64,000 nt of DNA, taken from assembly GCF_024347095.1 (NCBI RefSeq), contig NZ_AP024903.1:3162001-3226000 (forward strand). The letters are read 5' to 3'. Shown one piece after another: positions 51,401 through 61,827 of this stretch (position 1 is the stretch's first letter; each line of letters opens with the position of its first letter). The position numbers and the translations under genes are program-made. This DNA comes from Vibrio rhizosphaerae (GTDB lineage Bacteria > Pseudomonadota > Gammaproteobacteria > Enterobacterales > Vibrionaceae). The notes beneath the pieces are model-generated. The model was not told the DNA's origin, made no database searches, and saw only the letters and a list, made by a program, of their open reading frames with translations.

Positions 51401-54400
51401 TCACACATGCGTACTGGTTTGCTGTCGGATACGGTTGAGAACGGCCCGTAATTTCAAAGGTTTCACTGGCTTCGGTAAAAAGCTGAATCCATTTGACTGA
51501 ATCGCATCCATCATCTCTTGGGTTCGATCAGCGCTGATAATAATACCTTCAAACTGTCGACCTAAACGTAAACGACACTGTTGCAGAACTTCCAGCCCTG
51601 TCCGCCCGAGATCCAACCGGTAATCAGAGAGGATAACATCCGGAATCCATGCATCATCCAATGCTCTCAGGCTCTCGACCAAGTTGGTTGAGGTACGGAT
51701 ATCACATCCCCACCGGGACAACAGGTCAGACATTCCCACCAGAATATCCACTTCATTATCGACACATAACACTTTAATTTGCGACAAATCCGTCATGTCA
51801 TTGGCAGCCGGCATGACTTTTTCTGCGACATCCCGGGGATGTGAGCGCGGCAGGGATAACGAAAAAACACTGCCATGTCCGGGCCATGAACGCATTGAGA
51901 TTTCATGCCCCAACACATAAGCAATCCCTTTCGATATTGCCAATCCGAGACCAAGCCCCTGCTCTGAACGGACTTGTCCGCCGCGGTTAAATTCTTCAAA
52001 AATTTCATGCTGCTTATCGGGCTCAATGCCGATCCCGTTGTCCCAGACTTCAATCCGGATGTTCTCACCGACATGACGAATACCGAGTACCACTTTTCCA
52101 TGCGGTGCATAACGGAACGCATTGGTCAGGAAGTTTTGGATAATGCGGCGAAGCAACTTCGGATCGGACTGAACGACCACCGATGAAGGCACCATCGTAA
52201 AATCGATCCCCTGCTGTCTGGCAATCGCATGAAACTCAGCATTCAAATTCACCAATACATCATGAATCGCAAAGCTGTGAATATTGATATCCAGCTTGCC
52301 GGATTCGAGTCTGGAAATATCCAGCAAATCCCCGATTAATTCTTCGGCCGCTCCGAGTGCGCTTTCAATATGTGCCGAGAGCCGCTGTACCTCGGTTTCT
52401 CTGGCGATCTCCGACAAAGAGGATGCAAAGAGCCGGGCCGCATTGAGCGGCTGCATCAAATCATGACTGACCGCAGCCAGAAAACGGGATTTTGAACGGG
52501 ATTCGCGCTCCGCCCGTTGTGTCTCCTGAACCAACTGGCGATTGAGTTTTTCCAGCTCCTTCGTTCGTTGATGTACACGTTCTTCCAGCGACTCATTGGC
52601 CTGTTTGAGGGCATCTTCCGCTTCCCGGAATGCGGTAATATCGGTAAAACTCATCACAAACCCACCACCGGGCATCGGATTGCCTTGTACTTCAACCACT
52701 CTCCCGTCCGGTCTGACTCGCGACGATGTGTGCCGGGTCCCTTTCTCTAAATGATCGACCCGCTTGCGGACATGGGTTTCAATGTCGCCCGGCCCACACA
52801 ATCCCTGTCGTGCGTTATGACGAATAATATCGGCAATCGGCCGGCCAACCTGAATCAACCCCGGCGGATAAGAAAACAACTCCAGATAGCGCTGATTCCA
52901 AGCGACCAGACGTAACTGCTTATCGACCACCGCCAACCCTTGCCCAATATGCTCAATCGCTCCTTGCAGCAGGCTTCGGCTGAAGTCATACAGCTCTGAT
53001 GCTTCATCGACAATGGCGGCAACCTCTTCGAGGTGCATATTTTTTCCCTGCAACGCCGAAGAAAGCACTAACTTCGCGGAAGAGGCACCAAACACACCAG
53101 CCAATACCCGCTCTGCATGGCGAATCAGGGCCGCAGGTGCCTGCTGGTTGGGTAAATAACGCTTGTGTTGCTGAGCCCAGAATTGCTCGAAGGCCGTCTT
53201 CATTCGCCCTCGCCCGACAAAACGGGCGACCAACATCTCCAGTTCCGCGACAGAAACACGGCTCTGGTATAACGTCATATTTTCGTTATCAGGAAACGGT
53301 GTGCCGACAAAGGTCGCTGACTGTAAGCGCTCACTCAGGCTCGGACGTGTAATGATAGAAATATTCCAGTAACAGAGTGCATTGAGTACAACACTGAGGA
53401 TCATGCCCCAGTCCGATCTTGAGATGCCTAAACCGGCAATCGCCTCAGGAGGGCTAATCAGCCAAATCAGCGGGTTAGACTGCGCATCTCCGGCCAACAA
53501 ATGCGTCTGAACCATTAAGGTAATCAGCCAGAGTGAAAATCCGACCGCCAAACCGACGTAGACGCCTTTTTTATTGCCATCACGCCAGTAAATCCCGCCA
53601 ATCAATGCCGGAGCAAACTGAGCAATCGCAGCAAAGGAAAGAAAACCAATCGCAGACAGTGAAGGAACCGCATCCAATACGCGGTAGAATCCCCAGGCAC
53701 AAGCCAGTAAAACTAAAATTAATCCGCGGCGAATTCTGAGTAACAAGCGGGAGAAATGACGATGTCCCTGATGGGAAAACCGCATCCGTCGAAGTAAGAA
53801 AGGCACCACCAGATCATTAGACACCATAATTGTCAGTGCAATGGTCGAGACGATCACCATCCCGGTCGCAGCCGATGTTCCCCCCAGAAATGCAATCATC
53901 GCCATCAAGTCAGAATCAACCGCCTTGGGGATACTAATCACAAAGGAGTCCGCTAAACTGACATCCATCATCCCCTTACCAACCCATGAGATCGGCAGAA
54001 CAAACAGCCCCATCAAAATCAGATAAACCGGAAATATCCGCCGGGCCATATGGAGATCCTGCGGTTTTTCATTCTCAACCACCATGGTATGGAACTGACG
54101 GGGCAGGCAAATAATCGCCAGCATCGTCAACACAAGATGAATAATCAGGGTCGGCCAATGCGGTATCACCATTGATTCGAGCACAATATCTCCCAAATCG
54201 ATTGATGTCTGATGCCAACCGACGTAGACAATAAATAAGCCGACCCACAAAAAAGCCACCAGCTTAACCAACGACTCAAAAGCAATTGCCATCATCATAC
54301 CGCGGTGGTGTTCGGTATTATCAATATGCCGGGTCCCGAACAACATGGTAAACACCGCCAGAGCCACCACAACAAACCAAGAAATATGACTCTCAGTCAA

Positions 54401-54856
54401 CTGCTCAGGAAAAGGAAAATCAGACGTGACGACATGAATTCCCATCGTCACACCACGGAGTTGCAGGGCGATATAAGGCAGAATCCCGATCACGGCAATC
54501 AAGGTTGCAGCCACAGCCAGCCCTTGAGATTTGCCATAACGTGCGGCGATAAAATCCGCAATAGAAGTAATATGTTCGCGTTTGGCAATCAGCATCAGAC
54601 GGGCAAGGATCCGCCAGCCAAACACGAAGACCAGAATGGGTGCGAGATAGATGGGTAAAAAAGACCATGCATGATTGGTGGCTTGTCCGACCGTGCCGTA
54701 GAACGTCCACGATGTACAGTAAACCCCGATCGATAAGCTATAAATCCAAGGCCGGAAACGTGCCAGCCAATTGAGATTTTTGTCGCCATACCATGCGATA
54801 AAGAACAGCAGTCCTAAATAGAGAAATAAAACCGGGATGACAATCCATGACTGCAT
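51401..54856 (-). CDS. crbS: Hybrid sensor kinase with sodium/solute symporter domain (CrbS/MxtR-like)
   Basis: 1151 residues. About 13 membrane segments of SLC5/SSS type (1-500), a PAS domain (about 620-740; VVDKQLRLVAWNQRYLELF), a coiled coil, HisKA with SHDLMQPLN (His798), HATPase (DNGIGI, GLGLGLAIS), and a C-terminal receiver with Asp1078 (DVILSDYRLD) and Lys (PKPVKP). Same architecture as Vibrio CrbS, which with CrbR controls the acetate switch and acs, and the position near acs agrees. No LuxR-type response regulator is in the window. Naming is by architecture and neighbourhood. Confidence 0.85.
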   Translation of the reverse strand: MQSWIVIPVLFLYLGLLFFIAWYGDKNLNWLARFRPWIYSLSIGVYCTSWTFYGTVGQATNHAWSFLPIYLAPILVFVFGWRILARLMLIAKREHITSIADFIAARYGKSQGLAVAATLIAVIGILPYIALQLRGVTMGIHVVTSDFPFPEQLTESHISWFVVVALAVFTMLFGTRHIDNTEHHRGMMMAIAFESLVKLVAFLWVGLFIVYVGWHQTSIDLGDIVLESMVIPHWPTLIIHLVLTMLAIICLPRQFHTMVVENEKPQDLHMARRIFPVYLILMGLFVLPISWVGKGMMDVSLADSFVISIPKAVDSDLMAMIAFLGGTSAATGMVIVSTIALTIMVSNDLVVPFLLRRMRFSHQGHRHFSRLLLRIRRGLILVLLACAWGFYRVLDAVPSLSAIGFLSFAAIAQFAPALIGGIYWRDGNKKGVYVGLAVGFSLWLITLMVQTHLLAGDAQSNPLIWLISPPEAIAGLGISRSDWGMILSVVLNALCYWNISIITRPSLSERLQSATFVGTPFPDNENMTLYQSRVSVAELEMLVARFVGRGRMKTAFEQFWAQQHKRYLPNQQAPAALIRHAERVLAGVFGASSAKLVLSSALQGKNMHLEEVAAIVDEASELYDFSRSLLQGAIEHIGQGLAVVDKQLRLVAWNQRYLELFSYPPGLIQVGRPIADIIRHNARQGLCGPGDIETHVRKRVDHLEKGTRHTSSRVRPDGRVVEVQGNPMPGGGFVMSFTDITAFREAEDALKQANESLEERVHQRTKELEKLNRQLVQETQRAERESRSKSRFLAAVSHDLMQPLNAARLFASSLSEIARETEVQRLSAHIESALGAAEELIGDLLDISRLESGKLDINIHSFAIHDVLVNLNAEFHAIARQQGIDFTMVPSSVVVQSDPKLLRRIIQNFLTNAFRYAPHGKVVLGIRHVGENIRIEVWDNGIGIEPDKQHEIFEEFNRGGQVRSEQGLGLGLAISKGIAYVLGHEISMRSWPGHGSVFSLSLPRSHPRDVAEKVMPAANDMTDLSQIKVLCVDNEVDILVGMSDLLSRWGCDIRTSTNLVESLRALDDAWIPDVILSDYRLDLGRTGLEVLQQCRLRLGRQFEGIIISADRTQEMMDAIQSNGFSFLPKPVKPLKLRAVLNRIRQQTSTHV

Positions 54857-55008
54857 GAGAACGATCCTTGTAATCAGGCCCTAATTAATGCTCGATCAAG
54901 GATAGACGTCTTGCCCGGTTAAGTCACTGATATTGACTTAATTTTGGGAACCGCCATCCACACTCAGAGACCGATTCCCTTGCTCAAAGCCAGCCTGGGT
55001 GCCCTTTA

Positions 55009-56184
55009 TCAGGAGGGACGCTTCGCCAGATCTATCTGACGCACCGATGGCGTCGGATCCAGCCGGACAAACAGCGCCATCACCCCCATCAGTGCCATCA
55101 CCCAGAAAATATGAGCGCCCCAGTGCTCAAATCCCCAACCGCTGATCGCCGTCATCAGGGCAATCACCGCCCCCAGAGGAATGGCATTATACAACGACTG
55201 TAATGCGACCATTCTCTCCGGCACCGCCTGTTGAATGTAACGAATCGTCGCCAGATGCGCGACCGCAAATGTCAGGCTGTGGAGCAATTGAATAAACACC
55301 AGTGCCACAAGATGCGTTGTGCAAGCGGTCACCCCCCATCGTACGACAACCGCACAAGAAGAGAGCAGAAACATAGCGCGAATTGACCACGCCCCGAAAA
55401 GGCGGCGACTCAGCGCAAAAATACAGATCTCTGCGATAACCCCCAGACTCCACAGGTAACCAATAATCTCTTCTGAATGTCCGACCGATTTCCAATACAC
55501 CGAACTAAAACTGTAATAAGCCGCGTGACTCCCCTGAATCAATGACACCAGCGCCAAAAACTTCAGTACTTGTTTGTTTTTCAGGAGTTCGACCAGTTTA
55601 GGCCGTACCACCTCGGTTTCGGTTTGCGTTACCGGCTTGGGATTCGGCGCACGCAGGCTGATTAAAAATGTCGCACTCATCCCCAACAAAGCCGTATACA
55701 GAATCCAGTCATTTCCCCAATGCGCAACAATCCAGCCAACCACCAGCGAACCGACGATAAACGCCACGGAACCCCACAAGCGAGTGCGACCGTAATCGAG
55801 TATTTTCATATTGGTGTAGTAGTTCGCTAACGTGTCCGACAGCGGGATAATCGGTCCAAAAAAGGCATTAAACAGCACTGTTGCCAGCGCAATCCACAGT
55901 AAATGCGGCACCGCAAAGAGATGTGCCGCAATCAAGCCTATCGACAATAGAGTCAGCACTCTCAGCATCGGCACATACCAGTCAGCGCGGTGGATTCTCG
56001 GCGTCACCAGTAAATTGGCCAGACAGCGGGTTCCGAACGCAAGTCCCATAATAAGTCCGATATCGGTTGAGGCGACACCTTCACTTTTAAGCCACAAAGC
56101 CCAAAATGGCGTATAGATGCCATAGACAAAGAAAAAACCGAAATAATACTGAGAGATCCAGCGGAACGGAGAAATACTGAGCAT
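55009..56184 (-). CDS. MFS transporter, PPP/HcaT-like
   Basis: 391 residues with 12 membrane segments. Resembles the phenylpropionate-permease-like MFS subgroup (WISQYYFGFFFVYGIYTPFWALWL start). Substrate unknown. It is 150 bp upstream of the kinase gene on the same strand and could be a solute transporter linked to that sensor, but that is inference. Confidence 0.8.
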   Translation of the reverse strand: MLSISPFRWISQYYFGFFFVYGIYTPFWALWLKSEGVASTDIGLIMGLAFGTRCLANLLVTPRIHRADWYVPMLRVLTLLSIGLIAAHLFAVPHLLWIALATVLFNAFFGPIIPLSDTLANYYTNMKILDYGRTRLWGSVAFIVGSLVVGWIVAHWGNDWILYTALLGMSATFLISLRAPNPKPVTQTETEVVRPKLVELLKNKQVLKFLALVSLIQGSHAAYYSFSSVYWKSVGHSEEIIGYLWSLGVIAEICIFALSRRLFGAWSIRAMFLLSSCAVVVRWGVTACTTHLVALVFIQLLHSLTFAVAHLATIRYIQQAVPERMVALQSLYNAIPLGAVIALMTAISGWGFEHWGAHIFWVMALMGVMALFVRLDPTPSVRQIDLAKRPS

Positions 56185-56283
56185 AACGACCTACTGATGC
56201 AAAAGCGATGGATGACGGATATAGATAGCTAACCGCGCCTATTATGCTTTGAATGCCATATCAGGAAAAGGGAATATTACTCA

Positions 56284-56466
56284 ACTCTTTGTTTCCTCAT
56301 ATCGGTTCCCTCAATGCCATTTTCCTAAAAATAATGCTTACTAAATACCATTTTTCCTAAAGACCATATTTCCTAAAGACAGTCATACCTGAACACGATA
56401 TCCCCTGAACCGAATGCTCCCTGAACCGAATGCTCCCTGAACCGAATATCTTCCGAACGCGATATG
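56284..56466. repeat. Degenerate 16-bp tandem array
   Basis: About eleven units in strict 16-bp register. The clear units run 56347-56458: ACCATTTTTCCTAAAG, ACCATATTTCCTAAAG, ACAGTCATACCTGAAC, ACGATATCCCCTGAAC, then two identical CGAATGCTCCCTGAAC and CGAATATCTTCCGAAC. Weaker copies precede (from about 56284) and follow. All keep a TCCT(A/G)AA-type core. The unit is not a multiple of three, and no gene spans it. Confidence 0.7.
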
Positions 56467-56581
56467 GTCGCCTGTGCGTGATGTCACTTCAGCCATTGAG
56501 TCGCATTAGACCAAAGTCGTCTGGAGGCAAATCAGATTTCAGCCAAAATTAAATCAGATGCCCCCGACCAGAAAGGTTGCC

Positions 56582-58408
56582 ATGCCGGACAAGTTCAATC
56601 TTCAGTCTCCCCCGTTTGACCGCCTGACCCCGGCGCAACAGCAGCAGTTGCTCTCTGCGCTGGATGTCGCTTACTTTCGGTCAAGAGATATCTTGCTGCG
56701 TCGCGGCGAGAGTGGCCAATATCTGCACATTCTCATCAAAGGGGTGGTGGAAGAGCGTTCAGAAGATGGTCAGGAAGTCTTTGCCCATTATGCGAGCGAA
56801 GATATTTTCGATGTCCGGGCCCTGCTTGACGGAACGGTAAAACATCAATACGTCGCACTGGAAGATACACTGGTCTATCAATTACCTAAGTCAGTTTTTG
56901 TCGATTTTTATCATCAGAACGGGGAATTTGCCGCGTATTTCGACAGTAATCTCGCCACCCGTCAGGCATTGCTCGAAAATGCGCAACAGCAACAGAACCT
57001 CGCAGAATTTATCCTGACCAAAGTGGATCGGGAGATTTATCATCCGCCGATCATCGTCACCCCCGCACAAACCATCGCGGATGTCACCGGGCTGCTCAAA
57101 GATAACAACAGTGATGCCGCCTTGGTACAACTCCCGGCGCATGATGTTCGACTGACGCAAACCCCACATGCACATCGGTATGCCATTGTCACCCGGACGG
57201 ATATGCTCCATGCCTTGACATTAGACGCTCAGCCAGTCAACACACCGGTCGGTCAGATCGCCACCTTCCCGGTACTGCATGTCAATGACGGGGAATTTTT
57301 GTTTAATGCAATGGTGATGATGATTCGCAACCGGATCAAGCGAATTATGGTGTGTGACGGCAACCAAGCCGTCGGTATGCTGGATATGACCCAGATTCTC
57401 AGCACCTTCTCAACCCACTCTCACGTGCTGACGCTGAGCATTGCCAGAGCATCCAGTATCGAAGAGCTGACTATCGCTTCCAACCAACAGCACAAATTGG
57501 TCGAAAACCTTGTCAGCAACGGCATCAGAACCCGTTTTATGATGGAACTGATTGCCGCCGTTAATGAACAGATTATTGAAAAAGCGTTTGAACTCACGGT
57601 GCCACCGGTAATGCAACAACAGTGCTGCCTGCTGGTGTTAGGATCAGAGGGACGCGGAGAACAGATTCTTAAAACCGATCAGGACAACGCGTTGATCCTC
57701 AAAGATGAAACTGACTGGCCGGATTGTCAGCGGGTCATGGACAAACTGAGCCATACACTTCTCCAACTCGGCTATCCGGTCTGCCCGGGCAAAGTGATGG
57801 TCAACAATCCGCAGTGGGTCAAAACACAGAAGGGTTGGCAAGCGTCACTCTCCCGATGGGTGGAGCAGGCTAAACCCGAGCAAATTATGAATATTGCCAT
57901 TATGGCGGATGCTCAGGCCGTCGCCGGCAATCGGGCGCTGTTACAGCCCGTTCGGGAGCATCTCTCCGGGCTGATGGCCGATCAAGAACTGATCCTGTCC
58001 GCCTTCACCCGCCCGGCGCTCAACTTCTCCCTGCCGCTGACCTTATTCGGCAACGTCAAATCCTCCAAATCAGGACTGGATATCAAGCAAGGCGGGATTT
58101 TTCCGATTGTCCACGGCATCCGCGCCCTGAGCCTTGAGTATCGAATGACTGAACAAAATACGTTTAAGCGCATTGAAGCACTGACTCAAAAACGCGTGCT
58201 GGAACAACAGACCGCCGACAATCTGAGTGAAGCGCTGAAACTGTTTTTTAAACTCCGGCTCCGACAGCAGCTTCAACAACCGGAACGTCATAACCATCTG
58301 GACATCAAATCGCTCGACAGCACCGAACGGGACTTATTGCGTCACAGCTTGCATATCGTCAAAAAATTCAAGCAGTGGTTGTCGTACCACTACCAAATCA
58401 GAGAATAA
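56582..58408 (+). CDS. cNMP-binding / CBS / DUF294 nucleotidyltransferase protein
   Basis: 608 residues. Cyclic-nucleotide-binding fold (about 10-130; RDILLRRGESGQYLHILIKG), a CBS pair (about 155-285), a GlnD-like nucleotidyltransferase motif (GSEGRGEQ at about 354, then TDQDNAL), and a DUF294 C-terminal domain. The combination suggests sensing of cyclic and adenine nucleotides and transfer of a nucleotide to an unknown target. Start at 56582 is chosen for AGAAAGG seven bases upstream. An ATG at 56558 is possible. It is followed by an exonuclease gene (4 bp gap) and acs. Confidence 0.88.
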   Translation: MPDKFNLQSPPFDRLTPAQQQQLLSALDVAYFRSRDILLRRGESGQYLHILIKGVVEERSEDGQEVFAHYASEDIFDVRALLDGTVKHQYVALEDTLVYQLPKSVFVDFYHQNGEFAAYFDSNLATRQALLENAQQQQNLAEFILTKVDREIYHPPIIVTPAQTIADVTGLLKDNNSDAALVQLPAHDVRLTQTPHAHRYAIVTRTDMLHALTLDAQPVNTPVGQIATFPVLHVNDGEFLFNAMVMMIRNRIKRIMVCDGNQAVGMLDMTQILSTFSTHSHVLTLSIARASSIEELTIASNQQHKLVENLVSNGIRTRFMMELIAAVNEQIIEKAFELTVPPVMQQQCCLLVLGSEGRGEQILKTDQDNALILKDETDWPDCQRVMDKLSHTLLQLGYPVCPGKVMVNNPQWVKTQKGWQASLSRWVEQAKPEQIMNIAIMADAQAVAGNRALLQPVREHLSGLMADQELILSAFTRPALNFSLPLTLFGNVKSSKSGLDIKQGGIFPIVHGIRALSLEYRMTEQNTFKRIEALTQKRVLEQQTADNLSEALKLFFKLRLRQQLQQPERHNHLDIKSLDSTERDLLRHSLHIVKKFKQWLSYHYQIRE

Positions 58409-58412
58409 GCCC

Positions 58413-59036
58413 ATGAACCGAATCACACGCCGTTACTGGTACTACAAACTCAAAGATTCCCCTTACCGGAGCCTGTTTTTACCCCCGGATCATCAGGAAT
58501 TTGTTTCACTGGATTGTGAAACAACCAGTCTCAATCCACAACAGGCGGAATTGGTGTCCATTGCTGCGACGAAAATTATCGGCAATCGTATTCTGACCAG
58601 TCAGTCGTTTGAAGTGAAACTATGTGCGCCCAGAACATTGAGTGCCGACTCAGTCCGTATTCACCAGATCCGGCATCAGGATCTCAGTGATGGTTTGACC
58701 GAAGCACAAGCGCTGATCCAGTTGCTGGACTTTATCGGTAACCGGCCACTGGTTGGTTATCACATCCGTTATGATAAGACCATTCTTGATATTGCCTGCC
58801 GGAAGCATCTGGGTTTTCCGCTGCCAAACCGCCTGATTGAAGTGAGTCAGCTCTATCATGAACAACTGGAAAAAATGCTGCCGAATGCCTATTGCGACCT
58901 CAGTCTGGAAGCCATTTGTCATCATCTGGATCTGCCACTGCAAAATAAACACGACGCCTTGCAGGATGCGCTTTCTGCGGCTCTGGTATTTGTCCGCCTG
59001 ACGCAAGGAGATCTGCCAGCCTTCTCTTCCGCCTGA
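58413..59036 (+). CDS. DnaQ-like 3'-5' exonuclease
   Basis: 207 residues. DEDDh exonuclease: SLDCETTSLNP (Exo I), VGYHIRYDKTILD (Exo II), HDALQDALSAALVF (Exo III). Related to DNA polymerase III epsilon but without a polymerase-binding tail, so a stand-alone enzyme. Coupled to the nucleotidyltransferase gene 4 bp upstream. Confidence 0.88.
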   Translation: MNRITRRYWYYKLKDSPYRSLFLPPDHQEFVSLDCETTSLNPQQAELVSIAATKIIGNRILTSQSFEVKLCAPRTLSADSVRIHQIRHQDLSDGLTEAQALIQLLDFIGNRPLVGYHIRYDKTILDIACRKHLGFPLPNRLIEVSQLYHEQLEKMLPNAYCDLSLEAICHHLDLPLQNKHDALQDALSAALVFVRLTQGDLPAFSSA

Positions 59037-59329
59037 ACACGGTGATTTCCCGTCCGAAACGGTGCGGCACAGACCGTATTCCCAACGTATGTGACGCCTT
59101 GAATCACAATGATTTTTTACTCACAGATCTCATTTAGCCTAAAGTCTAATTGTGCAATGGGGGTATCTGAACAAGAGTTATTACACCTAGGTAACCGCAA
59201 AGCACTCCGTTCGGGTGAGTTCGAGTTCATTTGGGTACAAGAATTTCAGATCCTCCGGAAATCTTTATCACAAGCCCAATCAATCATGATGAACCGGAGC
59301 GATCACTGCATTCAAAAGGAGAAGAAGCT

Positions 59330-61279
59330 ATGAGTGATGTTCATGTTTATCCGGTCAAGAACAATATTAAAGAACATACCCACGCGGATAACGACACTTA
59401 CTTATCGATGTACCAACGCTCAGTGAGCGACCCCGAAGGATTCTGGGGAGAACACGGCAAAATCGTTGACTGGATCACCCCATACACCAAAGTTAAACAA
59501 ACCTCATTTGATACCGGCCATGTGGATATCCGCTGGTTTGAAGACGGAACCCTGAATGTCTCAGCCAACTGTATTGACCGACACCTTGCAGCGCACGGAG
59601 ATGATGTCGCAATCATCTGGGAAGGCGATAACCCAAATGACGATAAAACCCTGACATTCAATCAACTTCATCAGGAAGTCTGTCGTTTTGCCAATGTCCT
59701 GAAAGATCAAGGCGTCCGTAAGGGTGACGTCGTCTGTCTTTACATGCCGATGGTACCGGAAGCTGCCGTCGCGATGCTGGCTTGTACCCGTATCGGTGCG
59801 GTCCATACGGTGGTCTTCGGTGGCTTCTCTCCGGAAGCTCTCGCCGGACGGATCATCGACTCTGATGCAAAAATGGTGATTACGGCCGATGAAGGTGTCC
59901 GGGGCGGACGAGCGGTGCCATTGAAAAAGAATGTCGATGAAGCCCTCACCAACCCGGATGTCAAAACCATCAGCAAAGTGGTCGTACTCAAACGCACCGG
60001 TGGCAATATCGACTGGCATGATCACCGGGATATCTGGTGGCACGAAGCCACGGCAAAAGCCTCTGAGCACTGCCCGCCAGAGGCGATGAAAGCAGAAGAT
60101 CCACTGTTCATTCTTTACACCTCCGGCTCCACCGGCAAACCGAAAGGCGTATTGCATACCACGGGCGGCTATCTGGTTTATGCCACCATGACCTTTAAAT
60201 ATGTTTTCGACTATCAGCCCGGCGAAGTTTTCTGGTGTACCGCAGATGTCGGCTGGATTACCGGCCATACCTATCTGGTTTACGGCCCGCTTGCCAATGG
60301 TGCCAAAACCATTTTATTTGAAGGCGTGCCCAACTACCCGGATACCAACCGCATGAGTCAGGTGGTCGATAAACATCAGGTCAATATTCTCTACACCGCA
60401 CCGACGGCAATTCGCGCCCTGATGGCCAAAGGCAATGAAGCCATTGACGGCACCTCTCGCGACAGTTTGCGGATTATGGGCTCGGTCGGCGAGCCGATTA
60501 ACCCGGAAGCGTGGGAATGGTATTACCGGACCATCGGTAATGAAAAATCTCCGATCGTTGATACATGGTGGCAGACAGAAACCGGCGGTATTCTGATCAC
60601 ACCGCTTCCCGGAGCGACGGCATTAAAACCCGGCTCAGCCACCCGACCATTTTTCGGTGTTCAACCCGCGCTGGTCGATAATGTCGGCAATGTCATTGAC
60701 GGTGCAGCCGAAGGTAATCTGGTCATTCTTGACTCATGGCCGGGGCAAATGCGTACGGTATACGGCGATCATGAACGCTTTGAACAGACCTATTTCTCCA
60801 CCTTTAAAGGCATGTATTTCACCGGTGATGGTGCCCGCCGCGATGAAGACGGCTATTACTGGATAACCGGACGGGTCGATGATGTCCTCAATGTTTCCGG
60901 TCACCGCATGGGGACCGCAGAAGTCGAATCCGCGCTGGTGGCATTCGATAAGATTGCAGAAGCTGCCGTTGTCGGGATTCCGCACGACATTAAAGGTCAG
61001 GCGATTTATGCCTACATTACACTCAATGATGGCATCTACCCTTCTTCTGAATTGCATAAAGAAGTCAAAGACTGGGTGCGCAAAGAGATTGGCCCGATTG
61101 CCACACCGGATGTACTGCACTGGACCGATGCCCTGCCGAAAACCCGTTCCGGTAAAATCATGCGCCGCATTCTGCGTAAGATAGCCACCGGAGATACCAG
61201 TAATCTTGGCGATACATCAACACTTGCCGATCCAAGTGTGGTCGATAAACTGATTGCAGAGAAAGCGGCACTAAGTTAA
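59330..61279 (+). CDS. acs: Acs, acetyl-CoA synthetase
   Basis: 649 residues (E. coli 652). Activates acetate via acetyl-[22 protein letters not shown] (A3 motif), TWWQTETGG (A5) and [15 protein letters not shown] with the acetylatable Lys (A10). The ATG at 59330 follows AAGGAG with 8 bp. Earlier in-frame starts are unsupported. Divergently controlled acetate sensing is suggested by the CrbS-like kinase nearby. Ends in a strong terminator. Confidence 0.97.
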   Translation: MSDVHVYPVKNNIKEHTHADNDTYLSMYQRSVSDPEGFWGEHGKIVDWITPYTKVKQTSFDTGHVDIRWFEDGTLNVSANCIDRHLAAHGDDVAIIWEGDNPNDDKTLTFNQLHQEVCRFANVLKDQGVRKGDVVCLYMPMVPEAAVAMLACTRIGAVHTVVFGGFSPEALAGRIIDSDAKMVITADEGVRGGRAVPLKKNVDEALTNPDVKTISKVVVLKRTGGNIDWHDHRDIWWHEATAKASEHCPPEAMKAEDPLFILYTSGSTGKPKGVLHTTGGYLVYATMTFKYVFDYQPGEVFWCTADVGWITGHTYLVYGPLANGAKTILFEGVPNYPDTNRMSQVVDKHQVNILYTAPTAIRALMAKGNEAIDGTSRDSLRIMGSVGEPINPEAWEWYYRTIGNEKSPIVDTWWQTETGGILITPLPGATALKPGSATRPFFGVQPALVDNVGNVIDGAAEGNLVILDSWPGQMRTVYGDHERFEQTYFSTFKGMYFTGDGARRDEDGYYWITGRVDDVLNVSGHRMGTAEVESALVAFDKIAEAAVVGIPHDIKGQAIYAYITLNDGIYPSSELHKEVKDWVRKEIGPIATPDVLHWTDALPKTRSGKIMRRILRKIATGDTSNLGDTSTLADPSVVDKLIAEKAALS

Positions 61280-61827
61280 CCCCCGAAATTCATACAAATG
61301 TTCCTGAACCGTGAAGCCATCGCCCGATGGCTTCACTTTTTTCAGATCATTCCAAACAACCGCGATGCAGATCGGCCAACACTCCTCAGCCCCGCTTATC
61401 TGAACGAACATCACAATTTATCAATTCAACCGTCTTTTGCCTGACGGATACCGAATTGATCGTAGCGTAAGAGCCGTGTCATCAAGCCTTCTGGCAGTTA
61501 TCCCTTGTATATAACGGTTCTCTGTATCGTCTCCGGAGCCGATCATTTATTGTTGCTTCAACAAAACCATTTCAAATCTTTATGGTCATAAAACGATAAC
61601 GATATAATGGTCAATTTTCCGCAAAGCGCATCAACCTTGGGCTCAGCGACCTCTCACACCATCCGAAACGGTGATTAGACCAGTAATTTGCTGCCATTTG
61701 TGTTGAATTAGCTATAATCAGGAGCAATTCACCGTTTTTTGATTTTCTTGAAAAAAAATTGTGTGAAAAAACCTAAAATATGGGAATATGTAAATAAGAC
61801 CTCATTATTGAGTAAGATGACGACACA
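61280..61827. other. Long intergenic region before aroQ
   Basis: 548 bp without a gene. It contains the acs terminator (61311-61342). A TATAAT at 61713-61718 is the best -10 for aroQ-accBC, with no strong -35. An A/T-rich tract (61738-61800) follows. I see no riboswitch fold I can name. Confidence 0.5.
61311..61342 (+). terminator. acs terminator
   Basis: GTGAAGCCATCG and CGATGGCTTCAC form a tight stem followed by TTTTTT. Confidence 0.9.

Noticed and set aside
54305..54658. 117-codon plus-strand frame opposite the kinase gene
   Set aside because: Antisense to conserved symporter segments; composition reflects the complementary strand.
61670..61690. FadR-like half site (GACCAGTA) upstream of aroQ-accBC
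   Set aside because: Only one half matches; the other arm does not fit the palindrome.
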